A stretch of DNA of 5,481 nt from NCBI GenBank assembly GCA_945877045.1, contig CAMCQW010000141.1:1-5481 (forward strand). Direction: 5' to 3'. The translations under genes were made by a program, and so were the position numbers. The notes under the pieces are model-generated. The model was not told the DNA's origin and did no database searches. It saw only the letters and a list, made by a program, of their open reading frames with translations. Source of the stretch: Chryseobacterium gleum (GTDB taxonomy: Bacteria; Bacteroidota; Bacteroidia; Flavobacteriales_D; Crocinitomicaceae). Positions 1-5,481 of the stretch are shown in pieces (position 1 is the stretch's first letter; each line of letters begins with the position of its first letter).

Positions 1-210
1 TTAAACTTGTTCCAGGAAGCAAATGAAGGCATAATTGATGGATACATCAATCGCGTTATTGAAGAAAATCCAGCTGAAGTGGAAAGATATAGAAATGGAG
101 ACAAGCAACTCATTGGCTTTTTTATGGGAAAACTTATGAAAGTTTCTGGAGGTAAAGCAGACCCAAAGAAATCAAATGGTTTATTACGATCAACACTCGA
201 TGCATTATGA
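1..210 (+). CDS. gatB: Asp-tRNA(Asn)/Glu-tRNA(Gln) amidotransferase subunit B, C-terminal fragment
   Basis: The reading frame is open from the first base, so this is the 3' end of a gene that starts outside the window; 69 residues are visible. They match the YqeY/GatB tail domain: a helix ending in INRVIEENPAEVERYRNG, then the hallmark LIGFFMGKLMKVSGGKADP and a short end helix, NGLLRSTL. In GatCAB this domain contacts the tRNA, while the missing N-terminal cradle domain activates the misacylated Glu-tRNA(Gln) or Asp-tRNA(Asn) before transamidation in the cytoplasm. The stop codon overlaps the start of the next gene in an ATGA arrangement, which suggests translational coupling. Identification rests on the tail motif alone, which is very characteristic; a free-standing YqeY-like protein is possible but less likely. 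Confidence 0.88.
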   Translation, partial: LNLFQEANEGIIDGYINRVIEENPAEVERYRNGDKQLIGFFMGKLMKVSGGKADPKKSNGLLRSTLDAL

Positions 211-1361
211 AATATTTATTACTAGCGCTTTTCCCATTACTATCAATTTTATTCGCTTGTAACGATTCGGAAAGCGAAGAAGAATTGGAAATAAATTTTC
301 ATGTATCCGGAAAAGTGCTCGATGCCGATGGACTAACGATCGCCATCAATGCTCCAAGTGAGAATGGGAACGTAATTGTTGCCAGTAGCACTATAAACCC
401 CGATGGCACTTTCTCCATCGATGGTAATGTTCCTGGCCTTGGTTATTATATCATAACTATTGGTAATGATGAAAAAAAGAGCCTTGCTTTACCGCTAAAG
501 CCGAAAGATCATCTTAAGATTAATACCTCATTAGCAACTTTTACGGAGATTCCGAATGCAAGCGGTACTTCTTGGTCCTTAACGATGAATGAATACTTAA
601 AATTGCGACGCAAAGTGGATCTTAAAATGGATGAAATTGCTAGTCAACAAAAAACACTTAGCGAATCGGATTTTTCCAAAATAATAAGTCAAACGAAGGA
701 AGAAATTGAAGTGTATGCTAGAAATAAAATTAACACATCACCTGATAATCCTTACAACATCATTCTCGGTATGGAATTATTTCCTTCCAGTGGTTTTGAA
801 ACATGGAACATAGACAATTTAAAGTCGCTGGAAACAATTGCCAAAGCTTTCCAAATGAAATACGGTGATTCACCTGCAAGTAATTCGGTTGCTTTTCAAT
901 ATGAACAAATTGCCGCTGGATACGAGCAATATAAAACAATCGAGAATGGTACCATGCCAGCGCCAGATTTTACACTTACAACTCCTGATGGAAAAGCGCT
1001 TACCCTATCGTCGCTCAAAGGAAAAGTTGTTTTAATAGATTTTTGGGCATCGTGGTGTGGGCCATGTAGAAAAGAGAACCCGAACCTTGTTAAGCTTTAT
1101 GAAAAATATAAAAATAAAGAATTTACAATTTTATCTGTTTCTTTAGATGACAATGAAACAGCATGGAAAAGTGCTATTGAACAGGACGGACTAGTATGGC
1201 CAAATCACGTTAGTGATTTAAAAGGTTGGCAATCCCCAATGACCCAAGTTTATGGATTTAATTCTATACCACATACTGTTTTAGTTTCCAAGGATGGAAA
1301 AATTTTAGGCGTTGGCTTACGGGGTGAATTATTAGAGCAAAAAATAAAAAGTATTTTATAA
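207..1361 (+). CDS. TlpA/ResA-like thiol-disulfide redoxin lipoprotein with DUF4369-type N-terminal region
   Basis: This 384-residue protein begins with a lipoprotein signal peptide: a short basic start, a hydrophobic core, and a lipobox ending LFAC with Cys18 as the lipidated residue. The mature start is strongly acidic (NDSESEEELE, residues 19-28). Residues about 30-110 form a beta-rich region (VSGKV..., DGTFSIDGNVPG, YYIITIG) typical of the DUF4369 domain of Bacteroidota redoxins. A helical, charged linker covers about 125-245. The redoxin domain runs from about 250 to the end, with APDFTL, the WCGPC active site (Cys284, Cys287) and the cis-proline in NSIPHTV (Pro355). The family uses the CxxC pair to exchange disulfides with envelope proteins; the partner is unknown. 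The ATG overlaps the gatB stop by 4 bases and there is no clear Shine-Dalgarno sequence. The next gene, 9 bases downstream, is a paralogue, about 64% identical over the redoxin domain by hand alignment. Domain call is strong; physiological role is not known. Confidence 0.88.
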   Translation: MKYLLLALFPLLSILFACNDSESEEELEINFHVSGKVLDADGLTIAINAPSENGNVIVASSTINPDGTFSIDGNVPGLGYYIITIGNDEKKSLALPLKPKDHLKINTSLATFTEIPNASGTSWSLTMNEYLKLRRKVDLKMDEIASQQKTLSESDFSKIISQTKEEIEVYARNKINTSPDNPYNIILGMELFPSSGFETWNIDNLKSLETIAKAFQMKYGDSPASNSVAFQYEQIAAGYEQYKTIENGTMPAPDFTLTTPDGKALTLSSLKGKVVLIDFWASWCGPCRKENPNLVKLYEKYKNKEFTILSVSLDDNETAWKSAIEQDGLVWPNHVSDLKGWQSPMTQVYGFNSIPHTVLVSKDGKILGVGLRGELLEQKIKSIL

Positions 1362-1370
1362 ATTTAACGT

Positions 1371-2507
1371 ATGAAAAATCTACCTATTTTACTACTGATT
1401 ACTATTTTAAATAGTATGGCATTTGCACAAAACAGCATTAATGTGACTGTTTCAGGCAATATATTTAACGCTGATTTCGACTCAGTAAAAATTTCTCATT
1501 TTTACGGGAAATACTATAAAGATTATATCGCAGTACCTATCGATAAAAAAGGAAATTTTACCATTAAGGGCAATTTGCCGTCAACGGATTATTACGTACT
1601 GAGAATGGGAAAAAGTCAAGCACATTTAATTTTACGGGATAAAAGCGATATTAAAATTTATGGCGATGGAAAGAAAATTAGTAAATTTTGCAACATCGTT
1701 GGATCAGATGAATCACATGCAATGAACCAATTCTCCAACCTAATGGATCGTTGGAATATTAAAAGCGATTCTGCCATGACAGCACTTAAAGCGGATACGT
1801 CAAAAGCAAAAGCGATTAATGATTACATGAGTAAAGAATTTTTGCAATACCAAAACGATCGACAAGAATTCATTGCAAGTAATCAAAACTCTCCGGCCTT
1901 AATCATTGCCTTAATATCCATGAATGTTCAAACGGAATTTGAAGCCTACGAAGGCATTATGAATCAGGTATCATCGAACTTTGGTGAAAGTCCAACAGTA
2001 AAAGAATATGTGAAATATATCCAAGGTATTAAGGATAAAAAGCTAGAAGAGGCAAAACAATTAAATGATGCAGCACTTCTCTCTCCAGGGAAAGTTTCGC
2101 CAGATTTTGAGGAACTAGGGATTGATCGAAAGACAAAAATTAGTTTGGCTAGTTTAAAAGGAAAAGTAGTACTGATTGATTTCTGGGCATCTTGGTGCGG
2201 CCCTTGTCGGAAAGAAAATCCAAATGTGGTTCGTATCTATGAAAAATATAAAGACAAAGGTTTTACCATCATGAGTGTTTCCTTAGACACAGACAAAGAC
2301 AAATGGATTGCAGCTATCAATCAAGACAAACTTACTTGGCCAAATCATGTGAGTGATTTAGGTGGGTGGAACAGCCGTGTCAGTAAGATGTATCAGGTTA
2401 ATAGCGTGCCGTTTACTGTACTTATTGATAAGGAAGGGAATATTATCAAAACTAATCTTCGTGGTGAAGAACTTGAGAAAGAACTTGAAAATATTTTTAA
2501 AAATTAA
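1371..2507 (+). CDS. Secreted TlpA/ResA-like thiol-disulfide redoxin with DUF4369-type N-terminal region (paralogue of upstream gene)
   Basis: This 378-residue protein has a cleavable Sec signal peptide (MKNLPILLLITILNSMAFA, probable cleavage before Gln20) and no lipobox, so it should be soluble in the periplasm, or secreted, rather than lipid-anchored. Residues about 24-100 resemble the DUF4369 region (TVSGNIF, KGNFTIKGNLPSTDYYVLRMG). A helical linker covers about 115-235. The redoxin domain starts near SPDFEEL (Pro244) and carries WCGPC (Cys276, Cys279) and the cis-proline in NSVPFTV (Pro347). The last 118 or so residues align without gaps to the upstream lipoprotein (1005-1358 against 2145-2498), including FWASWCGPCRKENPN and WPNHVSDL, whereas the N-terminal halves are far more divergent. 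This points to a tandem duplication. One extra cysteine, Cys107, lies outside the active site. Likely role: thiol reduction or disulfide exchange in the envelope. Substrate unknown. The start is the first ATG after the preceding stop, with an AT-rich leader and no Shine-Dalgarno sequence. Confidence 0.88.
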   Translation: MKNLPILLLITILNSMAFAQNSINVTVSGNIFNADFDSVKISHFYGKYYKDYIAVPIDKKGNFTIKGNLPSTDYYVLRMGKSQAHLILRDKSDIKIYGDGKKISKFCNIVGSDESHAMNQFSNLMDRWNIKSDSAMTALKADTSKAKAINDYMSKEFLQYQNDRQEFIASNQNSPALIIALISMNVQTEFEAYEGIMNQVSSNFGESPTVKEYVKYIQGIKDKKLEEAKQLNDAALLSPGKVSPDFEELGIDRKTKISLASLKGKVVLIDFWASWCGPCRKENPNVVRIYEKYKDKGFTIMSVSLDTDKDKWIAAINQDKLTWPNHVSDLGGWNSRVSKMYQVNSVPFTVLIDKEGNIIKTNLRGEELEKELENIFKN

Positions 2508-2510
2508 AAA

Positions 2511-3299
2511 TTGAGTTCTACAAAAACCCAGATCTATTTTGCATCGGACTTTCATCTAGGTGCACCCGATTGGGAAAGTAGTCTTCTTCGTGAAAAAAAA
2601 ATAATTGCTTGGCTAAATGAGATTGAAAAAGATGCCGCTGAAATTTATTTTCTTGGCGACGTCTTCGATTTTTGGTTCGAGTACAAAGAAGTAGTCCCAA
2701 AAGGATTCATCCGTTTATTAGGGAAGTTTGCGAGCCTAAGCGATGCGGGGATTAAACTACATTTTTTTACCGGAAATCACGACATGTGGCTTTTTGATTA
2801 CTTTAAAAAGGAATTCAATGCCCAAATATATTACCAACCAATGCTGCGAAAAATAAATCAGAAAGTCTTTTTTATTGGGCATGGTGACGGATTAGGCCCT
2901 GGTGACCTAAAATATAAAATCATTAAAAAATTCTTCAGAAGTAAAGTTTGTCAATGGACCTTCGCACGATTTCACCCTAATTTTGGAATCGGTATCGCCA
3001 ACTATTTTTCAAGAAAAAGCCGCTCCTCCAAAGGAAAAAAAGATGAGAAATTCCTCGGTAAAGAAAATGAATGGCTCTACCTCTATTCGAAAGAAATTGC
3101 GAAAAAAGAAAAAATAGATTATTTTGTTTTTGGTCATCGGCATTTACCCATTGAACTTCCAATAGATCAAGCCACTTATTATAATTTAGGTGAGTGGATA
3201 AGCCATTGCACCTTTGCACAATTTGATGGGGAAGATTTTCACATGAAGAGTTGGGTAGATGGAACAGTTCAGCCTTTTATTTTCAATGAAAACAACTAA
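2511..3299 (+). CDS. lpxH: UDP-2,3-diacylglucosamine diphosphatase (LpxH-like metallophosphoesterase)
   Basis: This is a 262-residue calcineurin-like phosphoesterase. Metal-ligand motifs appear in the expected order: SDFHLG (Asp13, His15), FLGDVFDFW (Asp50), GNHD (Asn89, His90, Asp91), GHGDG (His124) and GHRH (His209, His211). The FDFWFEY element and the overall order fit the LpxH group, which hydrolyses UDP-2,3-diacylglucosamine to lipid X and UMP at the cytoplasmic face of the inner membrane, the fourth step of lipid A synthesis. Between about 130 and 185 lies a basic, helical insertion (KYKIIKKFFRS..., ANYFSRKSRSSKGKK) that probably forms the lipid-binding, membrane-proximal cap. The start is the TTG at 2511: the frame is the same as the preceding gene, whose stop lies one codon upstream, and the next in-frame ATG comes only after the first metal motifs. 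E. coli LpxH has GNRD where this protein has GNHD. A metallophosphoesterase with another substrate cannot be fully excluded. Confidence 0.85.
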   Translation: MSSTKTQIYFASDFHLGAPDWESSLLREKKIIAWLNEIEKDAAEIYFLGDVFDFWFEYKEVVPKGFIRLLGKFASLSDAGIKLHFFTGNHDMWLFDYFKKEFNAQIYYQPMLRKINQKVFFIGHGDGLGPGDLKYKIIKKFFRSKVCQWTFARFHPNFGIGIANYFSRKSRSSKGKKDEKFLGKENEWLYLYSKEIAKKEKIDYFVFGHRHLPIELPIDQATYYNLGEWISHCTFAQFDGEDFHMKSWVDGTVQPFIFNENN

Positions 3300-3717
3300 G
3301 GAATCAAATCAGTATACCCTTGAAGGGACAGACGATTTAAAAATATTCGTAGACTTGTTTTTAAAAAAAGTAAGCCAAACAAGTTGTGTGGCATTCTCTG
3401 GTGAAATGGGAAGTGGAAAAACTACCCTTATTACAGAAATCTTAAAAGCAATGGGAATTGATAATCCGCAAGGATCCCCTACCTACTCCATTATTCAATC
3501 ATATGCATTACCTACCAATCAGAATTGCTACCATTTAGATGCCTACAGAATAGAAAATTCACAGGAGGCATATCAAATAGGATTGGAAGAACTTTTTGAA
3601 GAAGATGCCTACTTCTTTGTGGAATGGCCTGAAAAAATAAAAGAATTTCTTCCTATTAACACAATTTGGCTGTATATTCGTGAAATTGAGCAAAATAAAC
3701 GTCTGATAACTTTCTAA
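3286..3717 (+). CDS. tsaE: tRNA threonylcarbamoyladenosine biosynthesis ATPase TsaE
   Basis: This small P-loop ATPase (143 residues from the chosen start) has the full TsaE signature: Walker A GEMGSGKTT (residues 39-47, Lys45), the SPTYSI segment (64-69) in the switch region, HLDAYRI with the Walker B-like Asp85, and FVEWPEKI (Glu113, Trp114) near the C-terminus. TsaE works with TsaB and TsaD in the cytoplasm to place the threonylcarbamoyl group on A37 of ANN-decoding tRNAs. Length is normal for the family, about 135-160 residues. I prefer the ATG at 3286, which overlaps the lpxH end by 14 bases. An in-frame ATG at 3259 would add nine residues (MEQFSLLFS) not needed by the fold and extend the overlap to 41 bases. 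The next gene begins one base after the stop, so co-translation with it is likely. tsaB and tsaD are not in this window. Confidence 0.92.
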   Translation: MKTTKESNQYTLEGTDDLKIFVDLFLKKVSQTSCVAFSGEMGSGKTTLITEILKAMGIDNPQGSPTYSIIQSYALPTNQNCYHLDAYRIENSQEAYQIGLEELFEEDAYFFVEWPEKIKEFLPINTIWLYIREIEQNKRLITF

Positions 3718-3718
3718 G

Positions 3719-4939
3719 ATGATTACTGATCCTGATATATTAAAGACTCTAATGCAACAAGGTAAATTTCTTCCAAAAGAGGAAATGCTGGAAATTGAAA
3801 GAAAAAAAGGAAGCTTAATAATTGGCATTCCTAAAGAATTATCTTTCCAAGAAAGGCGGGTTGCATTAGTCCCAGAAGCGGTTGCATTATTGGTAGCAAA
3901 CGGTCATCACGTAATGATTGAATCATTGGCAGGTGAAGGATCCAATTTTACTGATAATGACTACAGTGAAGCTGGAGCAGAAATTTCACAAAGCCGAAGT
4001 GCCATTTATCAATGTAATTTAATCTTAAAAGTAGCACCTCCAACGGAAGAAGATGTGGACTTAATGCCAGGAAACCAAACATTTATTTCTGCCTTGCAAA
4101 TTTCCTCACAACCTAAGGAAATTCTTGAAAAATTAATAAAAAAGAAAATTACAGCCATCGCATGGGATTACATAAAAGATGAAGAAGGCGTTTTTTCGGT
4201 GGTTAGAACATTGGGAGAAATTGCAGGTACCACTTCTATATTAATTGCAGGGGAATTACTATCTTCTTTTTCTATCGGAAAAGGATTGATGCTTGGCGGA
4301 ATCGCTGGGGTGCAACCTACAGAAGTAGTTGTTATTGGAGCAGGAACTGTCGGTGAATTTGCCTCCAGAGCTGCTATTGGACTCGGAGCAACCGTAAAAG
4401 TATTTGATAATTCCTTGACTCGCTTACGTAGACTACAAAATGACATTGGAAGTCGTGTCTTTACCTCTGTTATTCAACCTAAAGTATTAGAAAAAGCCAT
4501 ACGAAGAGCAGATGTTGTGATTGGAGCTCTGCGTTCTGATTTAGGGAAATCGCCCTGTGTCGTTTCCGAAGAAATGGTTCAGCAAATGAAAGCTGGCTCT
4601 GTAATCATTGATGTTAGTATTGATCAAGGTGGCTGTTTCGCTACCTCTAAAGTCACCAATCATAATGAACCAACATTTATTAAACACGGTGTAATTCATT
4701 ATTGTGTTCCAAATATTGCATCTCGAGTAGCTAGAACAGCTTCTTTTGCCCTTTCAAATATTTTTTCACCACTTCTCTTAGAAATTGGAAATAATGGTGG
4801 CGCATCGGAATTAATAAAATACCATCAAGGATTTAGAAATGGGGTTTATATTTATAGAGGGATCTTGACCAATGAAGTACTCGGAAAAGTATTTAATTTG
4901 AATTACAAGGATATTAATTTAATTCTACCTGGAATGTAA
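3719..4939 (+). CDS. ald: Alanine dehydrogenase/PNT-family NAD-dependent oxidoreductase (annotated as alanine dehydrogenase; catalytic His replaced)
   Basis: This 406-residue protein has the two-domain alanine dehydrogenase/transhydrogenase fold. About 32 extra N-terminal residues precede the family start (IIGIPKE..., residue 34). Compared from memory with Mycobacterium tuberculosis Ald, the substrate arginine is kept (ERRVAL, Arg47), as are the lysine (LILKVAPP, Lys104) and the aspartate in IDQGGCF (Asp302). The Rossmann motif is IGAGTVG (206-212), followed by Asp230 at the end of the next strand, which favours NAD over NADP. Two changes stand out: the histidine of FLHLAA aligns with Gln127 (ISALQISS), and the NMPASVPKTS loop reads NIASRVARTA (332-341). 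Characterised alanine dehydrogenases interconvert alanine and pyruvate plus ammonium with NAD; whether this enzyme does is uncertain. It is unlikely to be a transhydrogenase subunit, since no membrane subunit gene adjoins it. The start lies one base after the tsaE stop. Confidence 0.8.
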   Translation: MITDPDILKTLMQQGKFLPKEEMLEIERKKGSLIIGIPKELSFQERRVALVPEAVALLVANGHHVMIESLAGEGSNFTDNDYSEAGAEISQSRSAIYQCNLILKVAPPTEEDVDLMPGNQTFISALQISSQPKEILEKLIKKKITAIAWDYIKDEEGVFSVVRTLGEIAGTTSILIAGELLSSFSIGKGLMLGGIAGVQPTEVVVIGAGTVGEFASRAAIGLGATVKVFDNSLTRLRRLQNDIGSRVFTSVIQPKVLEKAIRRADVVIGALRSDLGKSPCVVSEEMVQQMKAGSVIIDVSIDQGGCFATSKVTNHNEPTFIKHGVIHYCVPNIASRVARTASFALSNIFSPLLLEIGNNGGASELIKYHQGFRNGVYIYRGILTNEVLGKVFNLNYKDINLILPGM

Positions 4940-5388
4940 TGGTGCATTTTGTTCCTTTAATATTTCCAAAAGCAGCCTTAGAACTAACAAAGAAAAATGA
5001 GCTGATTTATGTAAATTGCATAATTCGAAAAAAATTATTGGTGCTAACACCCGAAGAATGGGTAAGACAACATGTCCTTCATTTTTTAATAATTCATAAA
5101 AACTATCCCCTTTCAAGATTATCAGTAGAAAAATCTATCAATTATAATGGCTTAACTAAACGCTGGGATATTGTTGCTTACAATGAAGCGTTTAGTCCGC
5201 AACTTCTGGTTGAATGTAAACAACCAAACATAAAGATTGGAATAGATACATTCTTACAAGCAGCCACGTACCAAAAGATTATTCAGTCAGAAAATATCTT
5301 GCTGACCAATGGAAAAGAAACAATTTGCTATAATATCAAGAAGAAGGAGGAGGTACTAAACGACCTGCAAGCAATTGGGAACTACTAA
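4939..5388 (+). CDS. Stand-alone HsdR_N-type (PD-(D/E)XK-like) domain protein
   Basis: This 149-residue protein resembles the N-terminal nuclease domain of type I restriction R subunits (HSDR_N type), here as a complete small protein without helicase or specificity regions. Visible elements are TPEEWVRQ (residues 37-44, Glu40 a possible first acidic ligand), LSVEKSINYNG (61-71), RWDIVAY with Asp77, LLVECKQP with Glu92 and Lys94, TFLQAATYQ (104-112), and LLTNG (121-125). Asp77...Glu92-x-Lys94 fits the PD-(D/E)XK catalytic pattern, and Gln107 and Tyr111 match the conserved Q...Y helix. Activity is therefore plausible, but the substrate is unknown. Proteins of this kind are commonly labelled as restriction enzyme R subunits in Bacteroidota; no HsdM, HsdS or methyltransferase is present, so a role in restriction is not supported. 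The ATG overlaps the ald stop by one base (TAATG), suggesting coupled translation. It is the last gene of the co-directional run. Confidence 0.75.
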   Translation: MVHFVPLIFPKAALELTKKNELIYVNCIIRKKLLVLTPEEWVRQHVLHFLIIHKNYPLSRLSVEKSINYNGLTKRWDIVAYNEAFSPQLLVECKQPNIKIGIDTFLQAATYQKIIQSENILLTNGKETICYNIKKKEEVLNDLQAIGNY

Positions 5389-5408
5389 TTTTGATTCGTT
5401 ACCCAATT
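5373..5408. terminator. Possible hairpin between the convergent genes
   Basis: The arms AATTGGGAAC (5373-5382) and GTTACCCAATT (5398-5408) can pair as a 10-bp stem with one bulged A at 5401 and a 15-base loop. The position, straddling the ends of two convergent genes, suits a bidirectional terminator. The stem is AT-rich at its base and is not followed by a clear T-run on either strand, so this is only a weak prediction. A second small inverted repeat, ATTTCAT-TTT-ATGAAAT at 5414-5430, lies just beyond, inside the end of the minus-strand gene. Confidence 0.25.
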
Positions 5409-5481
5409 CCCAGATTTCATTTTATGAAATTCGCGCGATAGATAAGCCAATTGAATCCGCATAGCATCAAACGCTTCTTCT
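5385..5481 (-). CDS. C-terminal fragment of an unidentified minus-strand gene
   Basis: Reading the minus strand from the right edge gives 31 codons without interruption and then a TAG at 5387-5385. The visible tail is EEAFDAMRIQLAYLSREF followed by HKMKSGNWVTNQN. It looks helical and amphipathic, with a polar end. The frame runs off the window, so length and start are unknown. I do not recognise the family from this piece. It converges on the HsdR_N-type gene and overlaps its stop codon by three bases. The call as a real gene rests on the open frame to the edge, the convergent layout and protein-like composition, and on the absence of any other gene filling this space. Confidence 0.5.
   Translation of the reverse strand, partial: EEAFDAMRIQLAYLSREFHKMKSGNWVTNQN

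Noticed and set aside
2977..3219. An 80-codon minus-strand open frame inside lpxH
   Set aside because: It is antisense to conserved LpxH motifs such as GHRH, and its product (rich in Phe, Leu and Trp) matches nothing I recognise.
3259..3285. An earlier in-frame ATG for tsaE at 3259
   Set aside because: It adds nine residues (MEQFSLLFS) that are not part of the TsaE fold and would lie wholly inside lpxH; the ATG at 3286 gives a normal-length protein with a short overlap.
3559..3828. An 89-codon minus-strand open frame across the tsaE/ald junction
   Set aside because: Both strands cannot plausibly code here: it is antisense to the TsaE VEWPEKI motif and the start of ald, and its product looks like random AT-rich translation.
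4168..4446. A 92-codon minus-strand open frame inside ald
   Set aside because: It lies wholly antisense to a well-supported gene, its product is low in complexity (Pro/Ser/Ala/Thr rich) and has no recognisable motif.
3719..4939. NAD(P) transhydrogenase alpha subunit instead of an Ald-family enzyme
   Set aside because: The IDQGGCF motif and length fit Ald better, the C-terminus has no membrane segments, and no pntB-like gene follows.
4939..5388. A restriction-modification or defence system based on the HsdR_N-like gene
   Set aside because: No methyltransferase, specificity or helicase gene is present and the neighbours are core metabolic genes, so a defence label is not supported within this window.
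5386..5393. TAATTTTG, a match to the Bacteroidota -7 promoter consensus TAnnTTTG
   Set aside because: It sits at the overlap of two convergent gene ends with no TTG at the expected upstream spacing and no plus-strand gene following it.

Overview
The window is an AT-rich, gene-dense stretch that looks like a Bacteroidota (Flavobacteriia/Sphingobacteriia-like) chromosome. The evidence is a pair of redoxin proteins with the DUF4369-type N-terminal region common in that phylum, an LpxH-type enzyme with the GNHD/GHRH motif set I associate with Bacteroidota, starts without any clear Shine-Dalgarno sequence, and a solo HsdR_N-type protein. I can see no mobile element, CRISPR array, rRNA or tRNA.

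Layout: seven plus-strand genes fill positions 1 to 5388 with almost no spacer. In order they are the C-terminal end of gatB (1-210, cut by the window edge); a thioredoxin-fold lipoprotein (207-1361); a second, secreted thioredoxin-fold paralogue (1371-2507); an LpxH-like UDP-2,3-diacylglucosamine diphosphatase (2511-3299, TTG start); tsaE (3286-3717); an alanine dehydrogenase/PNT-family oxidoreductase (3719-4939); and a small PD-(D/E)XK-like HsdR_N-domain protein (4939-5388). Junctions are overlaps of 4, 14 and 1 bases or gaps of 9, 3 and 1 bases, so no independent promoter is visible and one polycistronic transcript with coupled translation is the simplest reading. At the right edge the tail of a minus-strand gene (5385-5481) converges on the last plus-strand gene and overlaps it by 3 bases. 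No gene-free stretch exceeds 10 bases.

The functions are mostly housekeeping: tRNA amidation (GatB), t6A37 tRNA modification (TsaE), lipid A synthesis (LpxH), amino-acid/NAD redox chemistry (Ald family) and envelope thiol redox (two TlpA/ResA-like proteins). Nothing here forms an obvious new multi-gene system. The points most worth a second look are: the Ald-family protein lacks the catalytic histidine of characterised alanine dehydrogenases; the first redoxin carries an acidic stretch after its lipidated Cys that resembles a Bacteroidota surface-export signal; the tandem redoxins have a conserved catalytic domain but divergent N-terminal halves and different export modes; and a nuclease-like HsdR_N protein sits in a housekeeping operon without restriction-modification partners.
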